Shown here: piece after piece, positions 1 to 9,113 of the stretch
How positions within the stretch are numbered: position 1 is the stretch's first letter
How the letters are laid out: every line of letters starts with the position of its first letter
Source of the DNA: CAXRGH01 sp964230195
Lineage (GTDB): Bacteria; Pseudomonadota; Gammaproteobacteria; Enterobacterales; Alteromonadaceae
Assembly (NCBI GenBank): GCA_964230195.1
Contig: CAXRGH010000263.1
Location: 1-49,190 of the forward strand
Direction: 5' to 3'
DNA length: 49,190 nucleotides
Position numbers and translations under genes: made by a program
The notes under the pieces: generated by a model
What the model was told of the DNA's origin: nothing
The model's input: only the letters and a program-made list of their open reading frames with translations
The model's database searches: none

Positions 1-2019
1 CAATGGTTTATTAAAATCACGGATTACGCTCAAGAGCTTCTTGCCGACCTAGAGGAGTTACCAGAGTGGCCAGAGCAAGTCAAAGCGATGCAGAAGAACT
101 GGATCGGGCGCTCTGAGGGTGTTGAATTAACATTTAAATTAGATGCCTCAGAAAAAGGTTTTGATGTTTACACAACTCGCCCAGATACTTTATATGGTGT
201 TAGCTACGTTGCACTCGCTGCACAACATCCCCTCGCGCTTGAGGCTGCAAAAAACAACTCAGAACTCGCCAATTTTATTGAAGAATGTAAAAACGTTAAA
301 GTTGCAGAAGCCGATCTTGCGACTATGGAAAAGAAAGGCTGCGATACCGGTTTGTTTGCAGTTCACCCATTAACGGGTGAACGTGTACCTGTGTGGGTAG
401 CAAACTTTGTGCTTATGGGTTACGGCACCGGCGCCGTCATGGCAGTGCCAGGACACGATCAGCGCGACTGGGAGTTTGCGACCAAATATTCACTTCCAAT
501 TAATCAAGTCATCACAGCCACAGACGGCAGTGACGTAGACTTAGGTGAAGCCGCCTACACTGAAAAAGGAGCTCTGATTAATTCTGGTGAGTTTGATGGT
601 TTACACTTTGACGATGCATTTGCTGCCATTACGGAACGCCTTGAGTCACTGGGTCTGGGTAAAAAGAAAGTCAACTACCGATTGCGTGATTGGGGGGTTT
701 CTCGTCAACGCTATTGGGGTGCGCCAATCCCTATGCTGAATTTAGAAAATGGGGAGTCTGTTCCAGTTCCAGAGAGCGAGCTACCGGTTAAACTCCCTGA
801 AGATGTCGTGATGGATGGTGTAACCTCACCCATAAAATCTGATCCTGAATGGGCTAAAACAACCTATAACGGTGAGCCTGCTTTACGTGAAACAGACACC
901 TTTGATACCTTTATGGAGTCATCTTGGTATTATGCGCGCTATTGTTCAGCAGGCAATAACGAGAAAATGTTAGATCCAAGCCAAGCCAACTATTGGTTAC
1001 CTGTTGATCAATACGTGGGGGGGATTGAACACGCAATCCTTCATTTACTCTACTCTCGTTTCTTCCATAAATTATTAAGGGACGAAGGGCTCGTCAATTC
1101 AAACGAGCCGTTTAAGCGTCTACTCTGTCAAGGTATGGTCTTGGCTGATTCTTTCTTCAAGAAGAACAGTGATGGCAGTACCACTTGGTTTAGTCCTGCT
1201 GACGTTGAAACCGCTAAAGACGAAAAAGGCCGCATCATTTCTTCCACCCTGAAAAGTGATGGTTCTGAAGTCGAGCACGGTGGAATGACTAAGATGTCAA
1301 AGTCTAAGAACAACGGCATTGACCCACAGCAAGTCATCGATATCTATGGTGCCGACACAATACGTTTATTTACTATGTTTGCAGCGCCGCCCGAGCAGAC
1401 CTTAGAATGGGTTGAATCTGGCGTAGAAGGTGCTAACCGATTCTTAAAACGTGTTTGGAAGTTAGTGCTTGAGCATAAAGACCATGGTCATAACGCGGAG
1501 CCTACATTTGATCAATTAAATAATGACCAAAAAACCTTACGTCGTTTAGTTCATAAAACCATTGATAAAGTGTCGGATGACCTTGGCCGACGTCAGACTT
1601 TCAATACAGCGATCGCCGCTATAATGGAATTATTGAATCATCTGTCTAAAGCACCGCAAGTTGAAGATGGCGATCATCAAGTCATGAGTGAAGCCGTTGT
1701 TGCGGTATTGAAAATGTTGAATCCAATTACACCACACATTGCACAAACATTGTGGGCAAAGCTTGGTTACAGTGGAAGCATAGAATTTACTGATTGGCCA
1801 GTTGCCGATAAAGACGTGATGATAGAGGATGAAAAGCTAATCATTGTTCAAGTCAACGGTAAGGTTCGTGCAAAAATGACGGTAGCAGCTGATCTTGCAA
1901 AAGAAGCCGTTGAAGAGGCAGCGTTAACACAAGAAAATGTTAAGGCATTTACAGAGGGTAAAACAATTCGCAAAGTTATCTACATCCAAGGTAAGCTTGT
2001 GAACATTGTTGCGAACTAA
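1..2019 (+). CDS. leuS: Leucine--tRNA ligase (LeuRS), 5' end missing
   Basis: Class I aminoacyl-tRNA synthetase that charges tRNA-Leu in the cytoplasm. The reading frame is open from base 1, so the gene runs off the left edge; 672 residues are visible and about 190 N-terminal residues (with the HIGH motif) are missing compared with the roughly 860-residue family norm. Seen: the editing (CP1) domain with TTRPDTLYG and the editing aspartate region GHDQRDWEFA, the class I KMSKS loop at about residue 431 of the fragment, a leucine-specific insertion before it, and the C-terminal anticodon-binding region ending in an IQGKLVNIV-type tail. lptE follows after 12 bases, the usual proteobacterial order. 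Confidence 0.97.
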   Translation, partial: QWFIKITDYAQELLADLEELPEWPEQVKAMQKNWIGRSEGVELTFKLDASEKGFDVYTTRPDTLYGVSYVALAAQHPLALEAAKNNSELANFIEECKNVKVAEADLATMEKKGCDTGLFAVHPLTGERVPVWVANFVLMGYGTGAVMAVPGHDQRDWEFATKYSLPINQVITATDGSDVDLGEAAYTEKGALINSGEFDGLHFDDAFAAITERLESLGLGKKKVNYRLRDWGVSRQRYWGAPIPMLNLENGESVPVPESELPVKLPEDVVMDGVTSPIKSDPEWAKTTYNGEPALRETDTFDTFMESSWYYARYCSAGNNEKMLDPSQANYWLPVDQYVGGIEHAILHLLYSRFFHKLLRDEGLVNSNEPFKRLLCQGMVLADSFFKKNSDGSTTWFSPADVETAKDEKGRIISSTLKSDGSEVEHGGMTKMSKSKNNGIDPQQVIDIYGADTIRLFTMFAAPPEQTLEWVESGVEGANRFLKRVWKLVLEHKDHGHNAEPTFDQLNNDQKTLRRLVHKTIDKVSDDLGRRQTFNTAIAAIMELLNHLSKAPQVEDGDHQVMSEAVVAVLKMLNPITPHIAQTLWAKLGYSGSIEFTDWPVADKDVMIEDEKLIIVQVNGKVRAKMTVAADLAKEAVEEAALTQENVKAFTEGKTIRKVIYIQGKLVNIVAN

Positions 2020-2031
2020 AAAGAGAAAAGA

Positions 2032-2520
2032 ATGATACGCAAACTTCTACCAGTAATTGGCTTGCTGATTAGCTTACAAAGTTGTGGTTTCAAGCTGAAA
2101 CAAGATGGCATTAGCGCGGACCAAGCTGGGCAAATTCATATTACTGGTAGTGAGTTGTATCATAACATGTCTCGCACATTGCGAGACTACCTCAATGACA
2201 GAGGCGTACTTGTTTCTGACACGCCAACAGATAATCAAATTACAATCACAAAAGAGTCACTTGAACGACGCTTGCTTTCGCTGCTTTCAAATGGACAAGT
2301 AGCAGAGTATGACCTGGTATTTGTTGTCCAATACGCTATCAAACATGGCGATAATGATGCGGAAGTATTTGAATATAAAGAGATCAGACAATACCAAGAC
2401 GACCCAGACAATGCCCTCGCGAAATATAAAGAGCGAGAAGTGATTGTTGCAGAAATGCGTCTTAAGGCATGCACTGCAATTACCCGAAAATACGTTAATA
2501 CCATACCTAAATCATTATAA
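2032..2520 (+). CDS. lptE: LPS-assembly lipoprotein LptE
   Basis: Outer-membrane lipoprotein that plugs the LptD barrel and helps place lipopolysaccharide in the outer leaflet. The product has 162 residues, somewhat shorter than the E. coli protein (193). A type II signal peptide is visible: basic MIRK start, hydrophobic stretch, and lipobox LQSC with the lipidated Cys at residue 18, followed by GFKL as in other LptE proteins. Sequence similarity in this family is weak, so position between leuS and holA is a main part of the argument. The stop codon shares its last base with the holA start (TAATG), which suggests coupled translation. Confidence 0.9.
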   Translation: MIRKLLPVIGLLISLQSCGFKLKQDGISADQAGQIHITGSELYHNMSRTLRDYLNDRGVLVSDTPTDNQITITKESLERRLLSLLSNGQVAEYDLVFVVQYAIKHGDNDAEVFEYKEIRQYQDDPDNALAKYKEREVIVAEMRLKACTAITRKYVNTIPKSL

Positions 2521-3560
2521 TGAATCTTTACGCAAACCAGTTTCCTCAACATGTATCACGTCACGGTTTGCCGCCTTTTATTCTCGTTTTTGGGGAGGAA
2601 CCTCAGCAACGAAATGATTGTATCGGTGTTGTCAGAAACCTAGCCAAACAACAAGGCTATGATGAACGTCAATCGTTTTCTGCTGATAGTCAATTTAATT
2701 GGCAGTCCGTGGTTGATGAAGGTATGTCCATGTCCCTATTCTCCAGCAAAAAATTAGTTGAAATAGAACTGCCTGAGGGAAAACCTGGTGCGTCAGGTAG
2801 TAAAGTGCTCTTAAGTTTGGCTGAACAAGTACCAGACGATACGATCTACCTGTTGCATGGCGGAAAAATTGGTAAGGATGTACAAAATGCCAAATGGTTT
2901 AAGACGCTTGATAAGCTGGGTATTTCTACGATTTGCTATCAACTTGAGGGGAAGCGTCTCGAGCAATGGCTAATGCAGAAATTTCAAGAGCGAAACAAGC
3001 AGGCAGAACCTCAAGCCATTGCCTTAATTGCGGCTTTCAGTGAGGGCAATTTACTTGCCGCTGCGCAAACGGTTGAAAAACTGTGTTTGCTGGAAACTCA
3101 TCAACATATTTCATTAGAACAAGCAAAAGCGCACGTTGCGGATAACACCAAATTTTCGGTATTCCAATTTACAGACACTTTGCTACAAGGTGATGCCACC
3201 CGCGCAATCAAAATGTTAAATCGACTCGAAGCAGAAGGCACTGAGCCCAATCAAATATTGTGGTTTCTTATCAAAGAGGCGCAATTACTTCTCTCCTTGA
3301 AATCTGAACAACTCCGTGGGCAGTCTTTAACTGCAGAATTCAATGCTCAGCGTATTTGGAAGTCAAAGCAATCCTTGTACATCTCGGCGTTGCAACGCTT
3401 AGACATTGACACGCTGTTGGTGTTAACGGATAAATTAGCCGAGCTTGACATTGCTTTAAAATCGTCTGTGATTTGTCGGCCTTTTGTTGAACTGTCTCAT
3501 GTTGGTTTGTTATTTTGCGGATACCCTTTACACCAACTACCGTTAAATATTGAACAATGA
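2520..3560 (+). CDS. holA: DNA polymerase III subunit delta (clamp loader)
   Basis: The delta subunit of the clamp loader opens the beta sliding clamp during chromosome replication. The 346 residues match the family length (E. coli 343). The N-terminal segment FILVFGEEPQQRND corresponds to the AAA+-like fold start seen in HolA, with helical middle and collar domains behind it (for example FSVFQFTDTLLQGD and the LNRLEAEGTEPNQILW segment). The start overlaps the lptE stop by one base, and the stop overlaps the nadD start by four bases (ATGA), so the three genes are probably translated from one message. Confidence 0.95.
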   Translation: MNLYANQFPQHVSRHGLPPFILVFGEEPQQRNDCIGVVRNLAKQQGYDERQSFSADSQFNWQSVVDEGMSMSLFSSKKLVEIELPEGKPGASGSKVLLSLAEQVPDDTIYLLHGGKIGKDVQNAKWFKTLDKLGISTICYQLEGKRLEQWLMQKFQERNKQAEPQAIALIAAFSEGNLLAAAQTVEKLCLLETHQHISLEQAKAHVADNTKFSVFQFTDTLLQGDATRAIKMLNRLEAEGTEPNQILWFLIKEAQLLLSLKSEQLRGQSLTAEFNAQRIWKSKQSLYISALQRLDIDTLLVLTDKLAELDIALKSSVICRPFVELSHVGLLFCGYPLHQLPLNIEQ

Positions 3561-4216
3561 GTGACAAGCCTTTTATCTTAGGAACTAATGACAGTCTAGC
3601 GATTGTTGGTGGTACTTTTGATCCCGTGCACTTGGGCCATATTGAGCCTGTTAGCCACGCGTGTTCAGAGCTTGATATAACTCATGGGCTGTGGGTTCCA
3701 TGTAAACTGCCTCCTCATAAAGACCGTCCCAGTACGACTGAAAAAGCCCGAGTTGACATGCTAAACTTCGCGATTGAAAACATAGACAATCACCAGGTGT
3801 ACCAATGGGAGTTACGACAAAATAACACGTCATATTCACTTCACACATTGACCCATTTGAGACATCTATATCCCACACAGCAACTCTTTTTTTTCATGGG
3901 GGCCGATTCGTTACTTAATTTTACGCAGTGGTATCAATGGGAGAATATACTTAAACTTTGTCACCTAGTGGTGAGCGCTCGCCCGGGTTTTGATGTGAGC
4001 AACATACCGCCCACATTACAAAAACGAATTCAGTCAATAGATACTCCTGTTACCGCCGAGCACGGGACTATTATTTGGTTCGATGCGGTCACAAGACCAA
4101 TCAGCTCTAGCCAAATTCGAGAAGAAGTTGGAACAAATGCTAAGATCCGCGAACATCTCAATCAAAGTGTGTATAATTATATGATCACAAATGAACTTTA
4201 TAGAAACGCCAAGTAG
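3557..4216 (+). CDS. nadD: Nicotinate-nucleotide adenylyltransferase
   Basis: Converts nicotinate mononucleotide and ATP to deamido-NAD in the de novo and salvage routes to NAD. The nucleotidyltransferase signature GGTFDPVHLGH lies at residues 18-28, and the second conserved ATP-binding motif appears as ISSSQIREE near residue 180. At 219 residues it is close to the E. coli protein (213). The start ATG overlaps the holA stop by four bases. A short gap with a Shine-Dalgarno sequence (AGAGG) separates it from rsfS. Confidence 0.96.
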   Translation: MSDKPFILGTNDSLAIVGGTFDPVHLGHIEPVSHACSELDITHGLWVPCKLPPHKDRPSTTEKARVDMLNFAIENIDNHQVYQWELRQNNTSYSLHTLTHLRHLYPTQQLFFFMGADSLLNFTQWYQWENILKLCHLVVSARPGFDVSNIPPTLQKRIQSIDTPVTAEHGTIIWFDAVTRPISSSQIREEVGTNAKIREHLNQSVYNYMITNELYRNAK

Positions 4217-4225
4217 AGGTAAACG

Positions 4226-4543
4226 TTGAATTCGTCAGAAGTAAATGCATTCATCATTGATAAAATTGAAGATTTAAAAGGCCGTGACATTCTTGTTCTG
4301 GATGTCAGTAAAAAATCAACGGTAACCGATACCATGATTATATGTTCCGGGAACTCAAAACGACATGTTATTTCGATTGCTGAACACGTAAAGACCGAAG
4401 CAAAGAACGCCGCTATTCCGCCCCTAAGCATTGAAGGTAAAGATACCGGAGAGTGGGTATTGGTTGATTTTGGTGGAGTGATTGTTCATGTTATGCAAGA
4501 CGAATCACGAGACTTTTATCAACTAGAGAAACTCTGGGCATAA
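4226..4543 (+). CDS. rsfS: Ribosomal silencing factor RsfS
   Basis: Binds ribosomal protein L14 on the free 50S subunit and blocks 30S joining when nutrients are low. The 105 residues equal the E. coli length. The family core is visible: DIKGRDILVLDVS-type start, then CSGNSKRHVISIAEHV and GEWVLVDFGGVIVHVM. The start is a TTG at 4226, placed by the AGAGGT Shine-Dalgarno sequence at 4215-4220 and by alignment with the family N-terminus; no ATG fits. The gene sits between nadD and rlmH as in most gammaproteobacteria. Confidence 0.96.
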   Translation: MNSSEVNAFIIDKIEDLKGRDILVLDVSKKSTVTDTMIICSGNSKRHVISIAEHVKTEAKNAAIPPLSIEGKDTGEWVLVDFGGVIVHVMQDESRDFYQLEKLWA

Positions 4544-4550
4544 TGTCTCT

Positions 4551-5021
4551 ATGAAAATTCAACTAATAGCGGTCGGTACCAAAATGCCCGCGTGGGTGGA
4601 AACTGGTTACCACGAATATGCGCGTCGGATGCCCAACGACATGCCATTACAATTGGTTGAAATTCCTGCAGGTAAACGAGGAAAAAACGCGGATATTGCG
4701 CGAATCTTAAAAAAGGAAGGCGAACAAACGCTCGCCGCGATTCCAAAAGGTAACCGAATCGTTACCCTCGAAGTAACCGGCAAACCATGGGACACACCGC
4801 AACTGGCAAAAACCATGAGTCAGTGGCAGCTTGATGGTAGAGATGTTAGCCTCCTTATCGGCGGTCCTGAAGGTTTAGCGCCTGAGTGTATTGCATTATC
4901 AGAGCAAAAATGGTCTCTTTCACCGCTTACCTTACCCCACCCGCTTGTTAGGATAGTGGTTGCAGAAAGTCTTTACAGAGGCTGGTCATTAAATAATAAT
5001 CATCCTTATCACAGGGAATAA
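4551..5021 (+). CDS. rlmH: 23S rRNA pseudouridine-1915 N3-methyltransferase
   Basis: SPOUT-class methyltransferase that uses S-adenosylmethionine to methylate pseudouridine 1915 in helix 69 of 23S rRNA in the assembled 70S ribosome. The 156 residues match the E. coli enzyme (155). The trefoil-knot cofactor site is visible as SLLIGGPEGLAPE, and the C-terminus ends in LYRGWSLNNNHPYHRE, the conserved tail of the family. It starts 7 bases after rsfS and is followed closely by mrdA. Confidence 0.97.
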   Translation: MKIQLIAVGTKMPAWVETGYHEYARRMPNDMPLQLVEIPAGKRGKNADIARILKKEGEQTLAAIPKGNRIVTLEVTGKPWDTPQLAKTMSQWQLDGRDVSLLIGGPEGLAPECIALSEQKWSLSPLTLPHPLVRIVVAESLYRGWSLNNNHPYHRE

Positions 5022-5042
5022 AATAATAATCATAGGCTCACA

Positions 5043-6956
5043 GTGGTAAGACGGCGAATACCGATACGCGATCACGCGGCAGAACAAAGTTTATTTTTTA
5101 GACGAGGCCTTGTTGCAATTGGTATTGTTGTCTTTTTCTTCAGTCTTCTTTTGTTCAACATGTACTATTTACAAATAGTACAATTTGAAGACTACCAAAC
5201 TCGCTCCAATACCAATCGAATCAAAGTACGCCCAGTAGCTCCAAATCGAGGGCTGATTTTTGATCGCAACGGCAAGCTGCTTGCAGAAAACCGTACAGTA
5301 TTCAATCTTGATATTATTCCTGAACAAGTTGACGATTTACCTGCCCTGATAAACAAACTCGAGCAATATGTCACTCTCTCGGACGGTCAAATTACACGCT
5401 TCAATCGCTCGGTTAAACACAATCGCCGATTCAAACCCATCACACTCAAACGCGGCTTAAACGAAGAAGAAGTAGCCAAGCTTTCTGTGAACCAAACGCG
5501 TTTACCTGGCGTTACGATTGACGGGCGTTTAGCGCGACACTACCCGTACGATAACATACTGACTCACCTCATGGGCTATGTGGCTCGAATAAACAAACGA
5601 GATGCCGAAAAAATCGCTGCATCTGGAGAGTCAGCCAACTATGCCGCCACAAGAGACATTGGAAAGATTGGTATTGAAAAATACCACGAGTCATTGCTGC
5701 ATGGAAACGTCGGTTATGAACGTGTTGAAGTCAACAATAAGGGCCGAGTATTGCGTTCCCTTGACTTGGACGCACCCACTCCAGGCAAAAACATCACATT
5801 AAATATTGATGTTGATATGCAACAGATAGCATCAGAGTTACTCGACAAATTTAAAGGCGCGGTTGTTGTACTTGACGCAAAAACAGGCGGTGTCATGACA
5901 CTTGTCTCAAATCCTACCTACAGCGCAAATGCCTTTGTAAATGGGATATCAACGTCCGACTATAGCTATCTACTCAATGCCAAAGATAGACCGCTTATCA
6001 ATCGAGCGACCCAAGGCCAATATCCTCCGGCATCCACCATTAAACCGCATATCGGTTTATTAGGGCTCGATCGAGATATTATTACCGAAACCACTCGTAT
6101 GTATGACCAAGGTTCATACAAACTAACCAATGTTAGTCATGTTTGGCGCGACCATTTGAAAACCGGACACGGTTGGGTAAATCTGACGAAATCCATTGAA
6201 GTTTCTTGTGATACTTTCTTTTATGACCTTGCCTATCGTTTGGGTATCGACTCTATCAACGAATTTATGACCAATTTCGGCTTTGGAGACTATACCGGTA
6301 TTGACCTTTATGAAGAGTCAGACGGTAATATGCCAAGCCGAGGCTGGAAGAAGGCACGCTTTAATCAACCTTGGTACATTGGTGACACCATTCCCGTCGG
6401 TATCGGTCAGAGCTATTGGACGGTCACACCACTTCAGTTAGCAGACTCGATTGTGACTCTAGTCAATAATGGGGATAGATACGTACCGCAAATTATCCGA
6501 GGACACATGGAGGGTGATGATCAAATTATCTATGATAAAAAGACACTCCCTCCCCTCACCGTCAATAACCCCGCTAACTATGAGGTTGTGCTTGATGCGA
6601 TGTATGGCACCCTAAATCGTAAACATGGTACTGGTACCAGAGCCTTCCGAAACACAGACTACGTTGCTGCCGGTAAAACGGGAACAGCCCAACTCATCAG
6701 TATCGGTGAGGATGATGAATACGTTGAAGAAGAAGTTGCTGTCCACCTCAGAGATAACGCGATGTTTGTGGGTTATGCGCCCTACGAAAATCCAGAAATT
6801 GTTATAGCTATAACGCTAGAAAATGCAGGACACGGAGGTGCTAGGGCAGCACCTATTGCACGGAAAATTATGGATTACTATTTTGAACATTACGATCGAG
6901 ATGGTAAGTACCATATGAAATTAGCCCAGCACGGAGACAACAATGGCGGCGCTTAA
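5043..6956 (+). CDS. mrdA: Peptidoglycan transpeptidase PBP2
   Basis: Inner-membrane class B penicillin-binding protein that cross-links lateral wall peptidoglycan in the elongasome. It has 637 residues (E. coli 633). Seen: a cytoplasmic basic N-terminus, one membrane anchor near residues 20-45, a pedestal region, and the transpeptidase domain with the active serine at about residue 331 (PASTIK), SCD near residue 385 in the SxN position, and KTG at 545-547 (KTGTAQ). The start is GTG at 5043, matching the MVRRRIPIRDH-type N-terminus of relatives. Its 3' end overlaps mrdB by 14 bases. Confidence 0.97.
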   Translation: MVRRRIPIRDHAAEQSLFFRRGLVAIGIVVFFFSLLLFNMYYLQIVQFEDYQTRSNTNRIKVRPVAPNRGLIFDRNGKLLAENRTVFNLDIIPEQVDDLPALINKLEQYVTLSDGQITRFNRSVKHNRRFKPITLKRGLNEEEVAKLSVNQTRLPGVTIDGRLARHYPYDNILTHLMGYVARINKRDAEKIAASGESANYAATRDIGKIGIEKYHESLLHGNVGYERVEVNNKGRVLRSLDLDAPTPGKNITLNIDVDMQQIASELLDKFKGAVVVLDAKTGGVMTLVSNPTYSANAFVNGISTSDYSYLLNAKDRPLINRATQGQYPPASTIKPHIGLLGLDRDIITETTRMYDQGSYKLTNVSHVWRDHLKTGHGWVNLTKSIEVSCDTFFYDLAYRLGIDSINEFMTNFGFGDYTGIDLYEESDGNMPSRGWKKARFNQPWYIGDTIPVGIGQSYWTVTPLQLADSIVTLVNNGDRYVPQIIRGHMEGDDQIIYDKKTLPPLTVNNPANYEVVLDAMYGTLNRKHGTGTRAFRNTDYVAAGKTGTAQLISIGEDDEYVEEEVAVHLRDNAMFVGYAPYENPEIVIAITLENAGHGGARAAPIARKIMDYYFEHYDRDGKYHMKLAQHGDNNGGA

Positions 6957-8064
6957 GTTTGATACCAAAAAGCAAAGTTTTGCACATACTATTCATATTG
7001 ATGTCCCGTTACTGCTTTTATTGTTGACTCTCATGTTATTTGGGCTGACCGTTATCTATTCGGCAGGTGGTGGTGAACTTGCGCTCATCAAACGTCAGGT
7101 TACTCGATTAGCTTTTGCCATGGTTATTCTGTTTATCATGGCTCAAATCCCTATTCACCTTTACAAACGTCTCTCCATCTATTTTTATCTGGTGACCCTG
7201 TTACTACTAATAGGAGTGATATTTTTTGGTGTTAAGGGAGGTGGTGCACAACGTTGGCTTGATCTTGGCGTAGCTCGTTTTCAGCCGTCCGAAATTATGA
7301 AATTAGCGATGCCTATGGCAGTCGCCTGGTATATTAGCCGTTTTCCATTACCACCACGCTCCAAGCATATCGTGTTTGGCTTTATCTTTGTGGCAATTCC
7401 CCCCTATCTTATCTTCAAACAACCTGATTTAGGCACTGCAACTCTGGTTGCGAGTTCAGGCGTCTTTGCCTTATTTTTAGCTGGCATGAGTTGGCGCTTT
7501 GTATCGGTAATCGGTGTTACCGCGTTGATTGCGGCCCCTATCTTGTTTAACTTTGTGATGCATGGCTATATGCGACAACGCGTGTTGACGTTTCTTGACC
7601 CCGAAAAAGATCCTCTCGGTGCTGGATACCATATTATTCAATCAAAAATTGCCATTGGCTCAGGGGGCTTCTCGGGCAAAGGCTGGATGCAAGGTACACA
7701 ATCCCAGCTTGAATTCCTCCCTGAACGTCACACGGACTTCATTTTTGCCGTTTTCAGTGAAGAATATGGCTTTACGGGAGTTTTCCTTTTACTGTGTCTC
7801 TACACCGCCATTATCGTTCGTGGGATGACAATATCAATGCGTGCTCAAGACCCATTTAGCCGAGTACTTGGAGGAAGCATTATCTTAACCTTCTTTGTTT
7901 ATGTATTCGTTAACATTGGAATGGTGTCTGGCATGCTTCCCGTGGTGGGTGTTCCACTTCCACTCATCAGCTATGGAGGCACTTCTATGGTTACGCTGTT
8001 GGCTGGATTCGGGGTGCTAATGGCCATTGGAACACAACAACGGATCGTCGCAAGAAATGTATAA
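6943..8064 (+). CDS. mrdB: SEDS peptidoglycan polymerase RodA
   Basis: Multi-pass inner-membrane glycosyltransferase of the SEDS family, partner of PBP2 in rod-shape elongation. The 373 residues carry about ten hydrophobic segments and the family signature near the C-terminus (VPLPLISYGGTS), with FQPSEIMKL and KQPDLGTA further upstream. The start lies inside mrdA (14-base overlap), consistent with tight coupling of the two partners. The stop overlaps the rlpA start. Confidence 0.97.
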   Translation: MAALKFDTKKQSFAHTIHIDVPLLLLLLTLMLFGLTVIYSAGGGELALIKRQVTRLAFAMVILFIMAQIPIHLYKRLSIYFYLVTLLLLIGVIFFGVKGGGAQRWLDLGVARFQPSEIMKLAMPMAVAWYISRFPLPPRSKHIVFGFIFVAIPPYLIFKQPDLGTATLVASSGVFALFLAGMSWRFVSVIGVTALIAAPILFNFVMHGYMRQRVLTFLDPEKDPLGAGYHIIQSKIAIGSGGFSGKGWMQGTQSQLEFLPERHTDFIFAVFSEEYGFTGVFLLLCLYTAIIVRGMTISMRAQDPFSRVLGGSIILTFFVYVFVNIGMVSGMLPVVGVPLPLISYGGTSMVTLLAGFGVLMAIGTQQRIVARNV

Positions 8065-9019
8065 TCATTTTATTCAAAAAGGGATTGCAGCCCTTACATT
8101 CATAGTATTATTGAGTAGCTGTGGTACCACTAGCCGATACCAATTATCGCAAGATGAAGCCCCGCGCCACCTGCCAGAAGAAGTCAGCGACACTGACGCG
8201 GTACCAGCGAAAACAGAATACTATCCCCCATCACTCAAACAATACAAAGTGCTAGGTACGCGTTACCAACCACTGACCAATGCCATGCATTACGCTGATG
8301 AAGGCTTTGCGTCATGGTACGGTCAAAAGTTTCACGGTCATCTAACCTCGAATGGTGAGACTTACGACATGTTTGAAATGACGGCGGCCCACAAATTTTT
8401 ACCCCTACCCACTTATGTCCGTGTCGTCAATCTTCACAATAATAAAAGCGTGATTGTTAAAGTAAACGACCGTGGTCCTTTTCATGAAAACCGCATCATT
8501 GATCTATCCTACGCAGCTGCAAAAAAGTTAGATATGCTTCAAAAGGGAACCGCACAGGTGCGCATAACATCGATTGTTGTTGATGATGAGGGCTGGCACC
8601 ATGAAGCGGGAAAAAAAAGTAAACCGGCACTTCCAGAACTGGCTAGCGTATCCCCGCCCCTGCAACTAGAGAAGATCCCCGAGACTGTTGCGTCAGTGAC
8701 TGAGAAAACAGTCGCTGCAACAAAAGCACCAACAAATTCCACGCCTAATACTGCTGCCAATCCTGCATCTCAAGAGAAAACAACACCGATTAATACCGTT
8801 GGCTATTTTATCCAGGTCAATGCGAGCTCAGACAAAGACAAGTTATCGCAGCAAGGTCAAGGGCTTGCGATGCTTTTGCAGACGCCTTTTATAACTAAAC
8901 AGAACAGTGGATTATTTAAGCTCCAACTGGGACCAATTGTGACTGAATCAAAGGCTCGTCAACTTCTATTGCAAGTTCGAGAGCAAGGATTTAACAAGGC
9001 TTTTTTGATTCTTCCTTAA
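8057..9019 (+). CDS. rlpA: Septal ring lytic transglycosylase / lipoprotein RlpA
   Basis: Outer-membrane lipoprotein with a double-psi beta-barrel domain and a C-terminal SPOR domain that binds denuded glycan strands. I chose the ATG at 8057, which overlaps the mrdB stop by 8 bases, because it places a proper signal peptide and lipobox (LLSSC) at the N-terminus; an in-frame ATG at 8027 would add ten polar residues. The DPBB domain runs from about residue 90 to 175 (GFASWYGQKFHGHLTSNG, KVNDRGPF, IDLSYAAA). A Pro/Thr/Ala-rich linker follows, then a SPOR domain over the last 70 or so residues. In some species RlpA cleaves peptidoglycan; in E. coli this activity has not been shown. Confidence 0.93.
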   Translation: MYNHFIQKGIAALTFIVLLSSCGTTSRYQLSQDEAPRHLPEEVSDTDAVPAKTEYYPPSLKQYKVLGTRYQPLTNAMHYADEGFASWYGQKFHGHLTSNGETYDMFEMTAAHKFLPLPTYVRVVNLHNNKSVIVKVNDRGPFHENRIIDLSYAAAKKLDMLQKGTAQVRITSIVVDDEGWHHEAGKKSKPALPELASVSPPLQLEKIPETVASVTEKTVAATKAPTNSTPNTAANPASQEKTTPINTVGYFIQVNASSDKDKLSQQGQGLAMLLQTPFITKQNSGLFKLQLGPIVTESKARQLLLQVREQGFNKAFLILP

Positions 9020-9113
9020 AAGCGGGAATAAGTGTTCTCTCCCCCCTCCCAAAATAGAATAAAAACTGATATATTACGCGCTCTAACAACCATCATATTT
9101 TTTTGATTTTTAA